A stretch of 38,601 nucleotides of DNA from Rhizaria sp. SCN 62-66 (taxonomy: Eukaryota; Rhizaria, unplaced): NCBI GenBank assembly GCA_001724265.1, contig MEDY01000333.1, positions 1 to 38,601 on the forward strand, written 5' to 3'. Positions within the stretch are counted from its first letter, which is position 1; each line of letters begins with the position of its first letter. This document shows positions 29,101 through 38,601 of the stretch, piece by piece. Below the pieces are notes generated by a model. It worked only from the letters and a program-made list of their open reading frames with translations. It had not been told where the DNA came from and did no database searches. The position numbers were made by a program, and so were the translations under genes.

Positions 29101-32100
29101 TGCTTGCGCTCATCTTCCTCTTCGACGCATCTTCAGCCTTTCCAGCATCTTCTCGCTTGGTGGCATTTATAGCGTTTGTATTGCTGCCGCTGCTCGTGTC
29201 AAACTCGTGCAAGAACACAGTTGCGTTAAGCCTTGCCTCGCGCGCCGCAACAACAACGGCGTCGGCCACCACCGCGGCTGCGGCAGCGGCCTCCCGCGCG
29301 CGTCGCTCAGTCTCCCTCAGTCGCGCTGCCTCCGCCGTTGCCGCGCGCGGCGACAGCGGGGACTGCGGCAGTGACTGCGCTAGAGGCGGCAACGGCGGCG
29401 CTGCGGCAACGGTGGCCAGCGCCGGCAGCAGCACTTGCAGCAGGCACAGAAGGCCACGGCGGTGCGCAGATGTCAAGCCGCACATGGTCGAAGTCGAACA
29501 GTGCATCGCAGTTAAAGTATTGGTGTTCATGTCTTGTTTGCGACGCTCCGCGTCATGTTGTTGCGCTTTAATCTGGCGATGTTCAAGCTGCTTCGAGAGC
29601 AGCAAAAGATCGAGAAGAGTTCCGCGTCCAAGAGCAATCAGAGCGCGGGGTGGCAGCGACTGGGCAAGCGTTGTTAGAGTGTCAATATCTGTGAGCTCGT
29701 CAATGTTAGTCTCACTTAACGCAATATCGGTCGCAGCATCGTAAGCTCCGTTTGTTGCAAGTTTGACAATATCAAGCAAGAGCGTCTTTGACGACGCATC
29801 TGTAGCAGCAGCAACGGCTTTGTCAGCAACGGTTGCGGCAACAGCAGCTTGGGCCATGGCAAGCTTAGCAGCAGTTGCGGCAGCTGTTGCAGCGTTGTTG
29901 CTATTTACGCCCGCATCATAAGGGCCCCCGCAAGGGCTTGTGTTTTTACCGAGATCAATACCGCTGCTTAAACTGTCTCCGTTAAAGCCGTTGTTGGTAT
30001 TGCCACCAATACTGGTGCGCGTCACAGTCTTTGCGACCGCAACGCGACTGTAAGCAGTCGCCATGCGCTGCAGTGTTGCGGACGTGCCCAGTCCTGCAAC
30101 AAACGCGGGGCTGAAAAAGTCAACCACAGGGAACGCGACAACGTTGCTCATGTTCTTGGTATTGTGAAGCAACTTAGCGTCACAAATCGTTGCGAAGCAC
30201 GTATTGCCGCCATCGTTTGCAAGGGCACCGCCACCATTGTCGCTCTTTCCAGCAGCATTGTTATCTGCAATGGCAACAATGCTGCGCCGCATGCTGTGCA
30301 GTACAGCGCTATAGTCCTCGGCCTTGGCCTCGGCGGCGGCCTTGTTGGCGTGCAACACTAGCCCCGACTGCAGCAGCCACGAGTGGCCGAACAGCGACCC
30401 GCCGTGCCCATTGCGGGTCGCTGCCAGAGCCTCGGCCGCCGCGCAAGCTTCAGCAGCCAACGAAACCCGCTTGGATAACAGTGCACTCGCAATTGACACT
30501 GGTTTGGATGCGTTGACCTCTGTATCTACTGCCGCTGCCCCCAATGCTGTTGCAACTGGTGGAGTTACTTGCGTAGCTATTGCAGTCTCCGTTGCCGTGA
30601 CCGTAACAGACCGCGCAGTCGTTGCTCCAGACCATGCTGCAGCTAGGACCAAGCGCGCAGACGACGGCGCAAGCACAGCAGAACGCTGCCGTGACGCACC
30701 CGCTGCATTTGTCAAAGCGGTGATTGTGAGTGCGTCAGCGGTTTGTCTTGCTGCGTGCGGGGTCATGTAGCTGCGTGTGATAGCAGCTGTGTTATCGGCA
30801 TGTGAAGGACTCTGAAGCGTGGCACTCGTGTCACTGATGTTGCTGTTGCTGCTGTTGATCGCGAGTCCGTCGCCAGTGACGTGCGGCGGTGCTGTCGTTG
30901 CAGTGTTGTCAGTGTCGCCATGGCCGCTCCTGTCGCTCGCACTTATCGCCGTAAACACAACGCCTGTTGCCGTTCCAGTTGTTTCCACCGCAGCATCAAC
31001 AGCGATGTCAGGGTGAACAGCAGTGCGCGTAAAGTTTGCGCTGTTGTAACTGCTATTGTTGCTGGCTTTGTTGTTCTTATGCTTCAACCTGCTGTGGCGA
31101 CTCGAAGTGCTAGTGAGACTGTTCTGGCTCGACTTGTTGTTGTGAGGGTTAAGGTAAGTATTGTCCATATCAATGACAAGGTCGCCGGCGTGACTCTTCT
31201 TGGTAGTTGCAGCGTTACTGTTAGCTTTGCTAGTGTTATTTGTACTGGCGTTGTACAAATACGTAAACGCACTCGACATGTCGCTGCTCATACTTGAACA
31301 GCCATCATCGTAGTCGTTTTTATCACTTTGGCTGCCGTCAATATCTTTTCGCTCATTGCTGCCGGCAAAGTGGCCGTACGCGTTGTCGCTGTCACGCACG
31401 CGGCTGCGACTGTTCCCGACAACGCTCGTGCTGTGCACATGGGTGTTAGCATTGCCAGTGATGCAACTCTTGTTGTCGTTGTTCTCCACACCGCTCATAT
31501 TTGTAAAGCCCCTCAGGCCTATCTGTGCCGCAAACGCAGCCTCCTCCCGCGCCAGCGCCGTGCTCGCCCCCACAGCCTTGAGTGCAATCGGAGCTGCAGC
31601 AGCTTCCGCCGCAACCTTTGCAGTGTTTTCTGCTGCCATGTCCGCCTCGCCCGCCGCTGCAGCAGGCAGTGCGTCCAGCTCTGCCTGCGCCTTGACATGT
31701 CGCGCCGTCATAATCTGCAGCATCTCGTTGTACACGCCCCTGCAGTCAAAGCGGCGCTGCTTCTCGTTCTGCGCCGTCGCCGTACCCTGCTCCGCTGGCG
31801 GCGGTGCGCGCTCTTGCGCGAGCCACGGGTGCCGCAGCAGCTCCTCCGCAGTGGCGCGCGTGCGCGGATCGCGGTCCAGACAGCGCCGCATAAAGCTCTT
31901 GGCGATGGCGATCTCGCGCGCCTCCCACGGGTACTGCTTGGCGAGCAGGTACCGCGGGTAGCGGATGCGCGTAGTCTGCACGTTGAGGCGCGCGTCGATC
32001 ATGCTCGCGCCCAGGAACGCCGGCGACCCATAGATGAACTCGTACGCGATACAGCCAAGCGCCCACACGTCGTACCCCGGCTGCGGCGGCAGGTTAAACA

Positions 32101-35100
32101 TGAAGGCCTCGGGGCTCATGTAGATTGGCGTCCCCTTTGGCAGGTACGTGTCGTCGACGTTTGGGTGGAATTGGCGCGGCTTGACTTTGTAGCGCGGCGC
32201 AGCGGGCACGTTCAGGTTGTCTTCTTCGCAATAATCAAACTTTTCGAGCCTCCTTCGGACAGCAGCACTATGCCAGTCAATCGTTGCGTGAGCAGCGCTA
32301 TTCGCACTATCTGTGCCGTTGCTTGCGCCAAGCGTAAGTGACGCTGCCGCCGACGCTGCTTCTGCAGCCGCTGCAGCTGCTGCAGTGGCCTTGGCCGGCG
32401 ATGTGAGCGTTTTGTGATACGCCTCCGTCGCCGCCCGCATCACAGACCCGGCGTCGCCACCGTACTGCGGCAAGAAGTAGTTGTTGTAGTCGAACGCCAT
32501 GCCGAAGTCGCACAGCTTCACCACTAGCGACGGCGGCTCCCACGCGACGGCCGCCGCTACTGCGCGCGCCGCATCATCAGCCTCAGCGGCCGCGATCGCG
32601 GCAGCAGCGGCAAGCGTCTCCGCTTTCGTGGCAGCTGCGGCAGCAGCGGCAGCAGCGGCATCATTTTTCTTGCTTGAAACAATGGGCTGGTTTTTTACAC
32701 CATCTGCTACGACGGTGTTCCGGCTCCAGTCTTGCTTTTGTTGAAGCATCTTCTGCTGTTGTTGCTCGTCATTCTCTTGCTTGTGCTGATATTGCGCAGA
32801 GACAAATGACTTGGTCGCGTGCGTAATCATCTCGTCTGTGACAAACGCTAAGCCGCTGCCGGGCATCAGTCCGCCGCTGCGCCTGCTTCTCGGTGTAAGA
32901 CCGTCCCGCCGCAAGCGGCGAGCAGTAAGAGCAGCTGCAACAGCCGACACAACAGAGCCTGGAGCTGCGGCGCTCATGTTGTTGGTTGCATCATTGGCAG
33001 CAGCGACGTTGGCCTCAGCTACGTTGGCCTCAATAGCTGCTTCTGCAGCCGCGTACGCCGCCGACTTTGCTGCAGCAATTGCGGCGGTGGCCACTTCTCC
33101 GAACGCATTCAGCAGAGACGCCTGGAACCGCTTGCGCGAGGGTAAGCCGAGCACAGTGGCTAGCGACGGCGGGCTGTATGTGGGAGGGCTCTGGTGGCGG
33201 CCAGCGTACGTGGCACGCCTTGCGTACGGATTGCCGCTCTTGTGCGAGTTCGAAATAGAGTTGGCGTTGCCGCTGTTGCCATTGTCGCTGTCACTGGCGC
33301 TTTCGCTATTGCTAGAGGCGTCACAATTATTGTTAGCGTTGCTCTTATTGCTGCCAATAGTGCTCTTGATTATGCTGTGGAAATCCGCACACTTAGCGCA
33401 GCACTTGTAGTCGCAACAGCCTGCGTCTTGATGACCGCCATTGCCAAGATTATGGTTGTGGCATTGGCTGCAGCCTTCGCTGGCGCTGTGCTGTTGCCAC
33501 TGCAGCTCATACTCAGTCGCCTTCTGCAGCTGCTGTGCGCGCCGCTGCTGCGTGGCGCTCGGACCGCGCGCGCCTAAACTCTGGCCGCCCACCTCGCCAC
33601 TGCGGCTGTGACCACTGCGCGCCGCCGCGTCAACGTGCCGCCGGTTAATAGGGCTCTCCCAGCACAGCAGCGCGTTTGCCGGCTTGAGATCGCGGTGCAC
33701 GACGCCGCGCGAGTGCAGGTAAGCAACGCCCGCAGTCATCTGCTGCATGATCACGCGCACCACCTGCACCGGGTAGCGCGCGCCGCCGCTGCGCGACACC
33801 GGGTCGGGCACCACAGACGCGCGCGGGCGCGACTGTCGCTGCTGTTGCTGCTGCTGTTGCTGCTATGCAGAGGCGCCAATGTCGTGTTGCTGCGGCCGGG
33901 AACTCCGCGAATAAGACTGGGTCTGTGGCTGTAGGCTTTGTTCTTGATTGAAGTCACTAATCGCTCCCGATTGTTGACTTGAAGATCCCTTTGTGACTGC
34001 GTTGTCATCAATATCTGAGCCAACATGAGTGCGCTGCCGCGCCTGGGCCTTTGCCTTGACCCGAGCCCTCTTTGTCTTGGCTTTGGCCTTCGCGTTGGCA
34101 CGTCTTTGGGCTCGAGACGCAGAGTGGCTGCGAGCAACACTGTGACCAGCGTCATCACCGGTACCAGCAACCGTGCTTGCGCTGACACTGTCCGTCCTTT
34201 CACCCGCGTTTGTGTAGCCGTCAGCTTTGCTGCGCACGGGAGCAGCGGCGTGGCTGCTGACGCGGCAGACCGCGGCCGCAAACGCCGCGGGCGCGTCGCG
34301 GCTGTCAGTGATGATGTCGAGGTTGTTCGCGACGGGCACGTACCCAGAGCCTGACAAGCGCAGGCGGCCGCGGCGACAGAGACGGCGGCGCTGACGCTGC
34401 TGCTGGCGCTGCGCGCGCTCAGCGTCTGCAAGCCCTGTGTCTGTGCTGGTGCTCACGCCTGAGTCAGTTTCGCTGTCACAGCCGCTTTCTGTGTCGCTAC
34501 AGGCGTCGGTGTAGATGCTGCTGCTGGTGTCAATGTCAGAGCCAGTGCACAAGCTGCTGTCAAAGTCTGAATCTGAGTCAGAGTCCGCGTCGGGGTGAGA
34601 GTCCGCTTCAGAGTCGGAGTCGGAGCTGGAGCCGAAATCTGAAAAGTAGCCAGGGCCTTCAATGTTAGAGCCGTTACTCTTAGCGGTAGCAGCAATCTCG
34701 TCTTCGAGCTAAGCCAGTGACTCGCGTGAAAACACTTGAGACTCGCCCAGCTTGCCGAATCGCGACTCTGATGGCGCCAAACGCGATACATGCGCGACAC
34801 GGGGGTGTGAGTAACGCTGCTGCTGTTGCTGCTGCTGATGCTGCTGTTGTTGCAGCTGCCATTGGCCGAGCTTCTCCCAGCTCGGACGCTGCGGCTGCAG
34901 CCCCGGCTGCAACGGCTGTTGCTGCAGCTGCTGTTGCTGCTGCGACTGCGCTTGGACAGAGTCCCCGTATATCGACTGCGCCAGCTCGGAGTCCCTGAAC
35001 ATCGACAGGGACGGCGCCCCAGTCAGCGAGCCATCGTGTGTCATCCTACACTGCGACTGCAGCTGTACTTGGGACTGCGTTTGAAGCCGCGGCTGTGACG

Positions 35101-36346
35101 GCAGCAGCGTCTGCGATTGCATGGAGTCCCCGTACATCGACATCATGTCACTGTTATCGGCGCCGCCGCCTCCCCACAGGCGCTGCCCGACCTCCTCTGT
35201 CTGCTCCGGCCCCAGTTGCTGTGTTTGCCGGCCTTGCTGCGAGCAAAGCTGCGACGGGAACTGTGACCGCGACTGTAATTGCTCATGCATGCGACGTAGC
35301 GAGTGTGTCTCAAATGGTCTTGCGCCAACGAGAGAAACCTCGGGTGTAGCAGCACCAACGCCAACTACTACCGGTGGTGCCGGGATCGGGTCAGTCTGCT
35401 GCTGCTCATGGCGGGAGGTGAGACTGTTTCTGTGAACGTAGCTGCAAATGGAGTGGTGTTGCACGCAACCCAACATCTCGTTCTGAGTCCACTTCAAGTG
35501 CTCTTTCGATCCGCCATCAGAGTCCAAGTGCCCGTCAGTGCCTGGCTGCTGCGGCGACTCCTCGTCGGCCAAGTACCACTCCTCGTAGTCGAGTTCGTCC
35601 GGAGGCAGCAGCGAGCGCCCGGGCACATACGTCTGCGTACCACCTAAATGCTCGGTTAACCGCTTGTTGTTGTCACGCCGCCACTGCGCCCGAGATTCAG
35701 GACTGTGTGAGCTCTCTAAGTGTGCCTGGCTGTTGAAAGCGGCGCTCCACGCGCCACGTGCGCTGTGCAGTCCCAGCTCGGCGGCGCGCCACCGCGCCTG
35801 CTCACGCGCCGCGCGCTGCGCAACCTGCAGCAGCACGGCGAGGCAGTCCAGCTCGCCGACGGCACACTCCATGACGATCGCGACGCGCGTCTCCGTCTCG
35901 AACACGCCCAGGATTGGGGTCACGTTGCGGTGGCTCAGACGGCGCAGCACAGAGAACTCAGAGAACGGCGGGTCGTCCTGCGCGCGGCCTGTAAACGGCG
36001 CGCGCGTGTGCGCGGGGCGGGAGGACTTGGTGAGGAACTTGATGGCTACAGTCGCACCTGTGGACCGTTGGTACGCCTGCGATGCAGCATGAGCGAATCG
36101 ACCAAAATCACAAGAGGCATAACAAGTCAAATAGGCGTGAATGAGTCCACAAACAAGAAATGATGTGTTTTCAAATTGTTAAATTTCGAATCTAGTTTTG
36201 ATCTCAACTCGATTTCCCTGTGTCACTGTGTACATTTCTTTAATGTGTTGTGAAGCCAAGCAATGTACCTTGTAGACGGCGCCAAACGATCCTTGTCCAA
36301 CGGCAACAAGGAGGTCAAAATCGGCCACCTCAAGATCTGTAGACAT
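26144..36346 (-). CDS. Giant Fused/STK36-like protein kinase with three in-frame TAGs
   Basis: Exon 1 is 36269-36346 (26 codons) and exon 2 is 26144-36076 (3311 codons, TAA stop); the intron is GTACAT...CGCAG, phase 0. The 3336-residue product is open throughout except for three TAG codons. Kinase motifs in order: glycine loop VGQGSFGAVYK (about 16-26), VAIKF, LRRLSHRNVTPILGVFETETRVAIVMECAVGEL (about 72-103), HRDLKPAN (820), KLCDFG (about 1214-1218), KGTPIYMSPEA (about 1340-1350), DVWALGCIAYEFIYGSPAF, and DPRTRATAEELLRHPWL (to about 1445). ETxxxVxxVMECAVGEL, KLCDFGxA and KGTPxYMSPE are the closest fit to the Fused/STK36 (ULK-related) family, which in other eukaryotes serves motile-cilium central-pair assembly or cytokinesis. 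About 690, 380 and 110 residues of Gln/Ser/Ala/Asn-rich sequence are inserted into the kinase core. A low-complexity tail of about 1900 residues ends in a helical, coiled-coil-like region. All catalytic residues are present. Confidence 0.88.
26465..26467 (-). other. In-frame TAG read as sense (kinase C-terminus)
   Basis: This is codon 3230 of the kinase. It lies within a continuous helical stretch, QRQLERALQE-TAG-QLETVFALAQAAL, and the frame stays open for 106 more codons to a TAA at 26144. Helix-forming composition on both sides fits Gln or another helix-compatible residue. Confidence 0.88.
33863..33865 (-). other. In-frame TAG next to a poly-Gln run
   Basis: This is codon 764 of the kinase. 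It is followed immediately by eight Gln codons (CAG/CAA), so a C-to-T change of a CAG repeat unit explains it simply. Of the four TAGs it is the best indication that TAG means Gln. It lies about 55 codons before the catalytic HRDLKPAN motif, so translation must pass it to make a kinase. Confidence 0.9.
34709..34711 (-). other. In-frame TAG in kinase insertion
   Basis: This is codon 482 of the kinase, in the context Ser-Leu-Ala-TAG-Leu-Glu-Asp-Glu. The preceding 455 codons of exon 2 carry the N-lobe of the kinase, and the following 281 codons are open in the same phase. The site could also be read as a splice acceptor (CTTAG). The frame match, and the coding-like sequence directly before it, argue against that. 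Confidence 0.85.
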
Positions 36347-37103
36347 CTTACTGGGCTGTTAAAAGGCTTTTTGGTTGCAGTGACGTCCAGCGACTGGCGC
36401 TGCTAATGGTGAGAATGTGATATCTGCTCTTTGACAGAGTTGAGATGATAGTGTGGCCAGATACCAACGTCGGTGTACAGCTCTGTTTAATCGTTGAAAT
36501 ACGAATAACAAAATGCGAAAAAACACGATGTCGTAAGATTATTGTGATCTTTGAATGACATCTTGCTTTACCAAGAATTTCGGGCGGTACACAGGCGGGA
36601 AGGTCATTTTAATGCAGGAGCAAATTGCTCTGGGGATGAAACACCTTGCGTCAGGATATCTGCACTAAAATCAGTTTCTTAGGTTGTAAAAACAATGTCT
36701 CGGAAATTTTAAGACTTGATCTATTAAATTCTTTTGAATATTTTTCCTTTGACGATGAGACAACGTCTATTGAACCTCGTCATTACTTCGTTGACGATGC
36801 GACTGTTTGTGCATGAAACCGCCCTATCACAAAGATCGCAAAGGTGACAGCAAATTGGTAAAGAAGCCCAACGATTTCAGGCGATATTTATTTCGATCGC
36901 CCGAAATCTAAACGCAAAGTCAACAATTTAAATAGTGAATTCGGAATTCAAAATTCGTCCACGAGAAATTTGATTCATCTCCTAAAAGCATTCAACAGAT
37001 ATCCTTTTGTATTTGCACTTAAAAAATTGCACAAAAAATGGCCATATCTTTCTCATATCTTTTTTATACAATGAAACCAACGCATACAAGGTCGATAAAC
37101 AAC
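36347..37103. promoter_or_regulatory. Kinase promoter region and IST1 3' flank
   Basis: This is 757 nt of AT-rich sequence upstream of the kinase ATG and downstream of the IST1 stop (both genes on the minus strand). I see no reading frame, tRNA or shared motif. A T-rich tract at about 36366-36374 (CTTTTTGG) near the ATG is unremarkable. Confidence 0.45.
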
Positions 37104-38237
37104 TCAAGGGTTCAGCCGCTTCAGCCTCTCCTCCAAGGTCATCCCGGCAGGGCTCTGGCTCGGCGCAGGTGCAGCCGCCGCCCCCTGTTGAGGCTGAAAC
37201 TGAGACTGAGCAGGAGCAGGAGCAGGAGCAGTGGGCGACGGGGACATCGCGGCCTTTTGGACCGCCGAGTTGCGGACTCCGCCGTTCGCGCCGGCGCTCG
37301 CGCCGGTGCCGCCCTGCATACCGGGCTTGTCCGCGGGCGGGAGCGTGTAGTCGTAGCCGGCGCCGCCGCTCTGCTGCGCCACAGCCGCGTTGTGCTGGTT
37401 AAGCGTGTCCTCGAGCGCCGCGTCGTACGACGGCGGCGCCAGCGCAGCCGCGCTCGGCCTTGGCGGCGCCACGGGGGCCGCGGCGGGGACCGCGGCGACG
37501 GGGGCGACGGCCTTGGCGGCAGGGACGACGCCGTCCTCCTCCTCCTCGCCGAGGTTGTGGCCCTGCGCGGCGTCATCGGCGGCGGCGGCCACCGCGGCGG
37601 CGGCGTCGGTGTTGGGCGCCTCGGGGGCATCGCCAGCCCGGAGGCGCGCGACCGCGCCCAGCGCCTGCGGGTTGTCGCGCTGCTCCTCCTCCCAGTGCCA
37701 CTTGGGCTCCCACTCGACGTCATGGTCGGCCGCGATCTGCCGCAGCACGGGCACGATGCGCGCCAGCGGCGGGGGCGTCGCCGCCAGCAGCGTCACGATG
37801 CGCGGGGGCACCTTGCCCGAGTGGTTGTTGCGGTGCGCCTCGGCCCACTCGGTGCCGAACTTGAGCGCAAGCTGCTGCGCCACCTCGCGCAGCTCGGGCA
37901 CCTCTGCGATGCGCGCCGCGCAGTAGATGATGGTCGAGCACGTCTCGTCGAAGTCCTCGGGGCAGGGCGGCTTGGCCGCCAGCAGCAGTTGCATGCGCTG
38001 CGAGAGGAAGGAGAACATCACCGACACAAGCTCGAGCACAACGAGGAGGTTCTCCTGGTAGAGCAGGCCCTCGGTGCGGATGCGCGCCGACTCGTCTTTG
38101 TTCTGCGACAGCATCGTGGCGATCTCGCGGCGCGCGATCTTCTGCGCGTTGGTCTTTTTGCTCTGCTGCATCGAGCAACGCTCGACGCCCATCTTGAGCT
38201 TCACGCGCAGAACTTGCGCGGAGAAACTCTGGCCCAT
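37104..38237 (-). CDS. IST1: IST1-like ESCRT-III protein
   Basis: IST1 binds CHMP1/Did2 and the Vps4 ATPase, and acts in endosomal membrane remodelling and cytokinetic abscission. It is a single exon of 377 residues from ATG at 38237 to a TGA at 37104. Residues 8-170 form the helical Ist1 domain (VKLKMGVERCSMQQSKK, IARREIATMLSQNKDESARIRTEGLLYQENLLVVLELV, YCAARIAEVPELREVAQQL, TEWAEAHRNNHSGKVPPRIV). A Pro/Ala-rich linker follows, and the last residues MTLEERLKRLNP carry the MIM1 pattern LxxRLxxL for binding the Vps4 MIT domain. I chose the ATG at 38237 because MGQSFS is a good N-myristoylation signal and the 39 extra codons upstream (to 38354) look like untranslated leader. It lies next to the right terminal repeat. 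Confidence 0.92.
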   Translation of the reverse strand: MGQSFSAQVLRVKLKMGVERCSMQQSKKTNAQKIARREIATMLSQNKDESARIRTEGLLYQENLLVVLELVSVMFSFLSQRMQLLLAAKPPCPEDFDETCSTIIYCAARIAEVPELREVAQQLALKFGTEWAEAHRNNHSGKVPPRIVTLLAATPPPLARIVPVLRQIAADHDVEWEPKWHWEEEQRDNPQALGAVARLRAGDAPEAPNTDAAAAVAAAADDAAQGHNLGEEEEDGVVPAAKAVAPVAAVPAAAPVAPPRPSAAALAPPSYDAALEDTLNQHNAAVAQQSGGAGYDYTLPPADKPGMQGGTGASAGANGGVRNSAVQKAAMSPSPTAPAPAPAQSQFQPQQGAAAAPAPSQSPAGMTLEERLKRLNP

Positions 38238-38507
38238 TAAAGAGGACGCAGGGGGAAACCGCGAAGGGCTGGGCGCGGCACGTGTCGTGCAAGCGGGGAG
38301 CGACGTGCGGAGGGAGAGGGGATACGAGCAAGTCTTGGGTGAGAGATTTGGCATAGATGGCGGTCGGCCACATAAATTTAATTAAGGGGAAATATAGAAT
38401 ACATGCTAATCACCGACAGAGACCGAGAAAACGAAGACGATTACGATTGGAGAAAGCATAGACAAAGATTAATTCATGCCACCACAATCGAGTCTTGATC
38501 TGCCATC
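38238..38507. promoter_or_regulatory. IST1 upstream region
   Basis: This is the 270-nt leader and promoter side of IST1 up to the right terminal repeat. It is GC-rich near the ATG and AT-rich from about 38370. No further gene or motif is visible. Confidence 0.4.
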
Positions 38508-38601
38508 ACACGGGGGTCGCGAATTGGGCCGTTTGCCTCTCCCACCCCACATGTTTGTGATGTTGAGGCACCCCCCATCCCCAATAAACATCCCTAGATT
38601 A
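38508..38601 (-). repeat. Right copy of 94-nt terminal inverted repeat
   Basis: This is the perfect reverse complement of 3-96 and runs to the last base of the window. There is no divergence between the two copies, so they are either recent, homogenised, or the same repeat reached from two sides by the assembler. Confidence 0.95.

Noticed and set aside
33863-34711. Kinase TAGs as splice acceptors of undetected introns
   Set aside because: TAG ends in AG, so it can mimic an acceptor. But sequence directly before each TAG is coding-like (for example the helix before 26467), the frames on both sides agree in all cases, and no GTACGT donor in suitable phase was seen just upstream.

Overview
This is nuclear DNA of a unicellular, probably ciliated or flagellated eukaryote of uncertain lineage. 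It has short GT-AG introns in GC-rich genes, AT-rich spacers, long Ala/Gln/Asn low-complexity tracts and only cellular eukaryotic genes. Two of these, a SPAG1-type dynein-assembly factor and a Fused-like kinase, point to motile cilia. Nothing bacterial, viral or plasmid-like was seen. The window ends in a perfect 94-nt inverted repeat (3-96 and 38508-38601).

Layout. 691-2730 (-): Ala-rich acidic protein of unknown function. 3311-3841 (-): a broken V-ATPase subunit A copy carrying the remains of a VMA-type intein. 4470-6819 (-): V-ATPase subunit A in three exons, missing 52 nt just before the P-loop. 7336-9899 (+): N6AMT1/Mtq2-type eRF1 methyltransferase with an in-frame TAG. 10281-12050 (-): a three-domain thioredoxin in four exons. 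12274-17480 (+): RBBP6/Mpe1-like 3'-end-processing factor in six exons. 18229-22175 (+): coiled-coil, possibly C2-containing, multi-pass membrane protein of unknown function. 22796-23259 (+): classical thioredoxin. 23937-25499 (-): SPAG1-like TPR protein. 26144-36346 (-): a giant Fused-like kinase of 3336 codons with three in-frame TAGs. 37104-38237 (-): IST1.

Main result: TAG appears to be a sense codon, probably Gln. Four TAGs lie inside two genes, each time with the same frame open on both sides, and one adjoins a run of eight Gln codons. All eleven annotated reading frames end in TAA (6) or TGA (5), never TAG. One of the two TAG-containing genes is the enzyme expected to methylate the release factor eRF1.

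Other notable points are the intein fossil at the exact VMA-a insertion site with Cys1 changed to Arg; a 5' splice-site consensus of GTACGT (10 of 14 introns); and a 13-nt motif, TGACCGTGAGCAA, found as a perfect palindrome in one divergent promoter, singly in another, and in a 1.6-kb intron. All exon models were built by hand from splice motifs, reading phase and family resemblance. No database search was possible.
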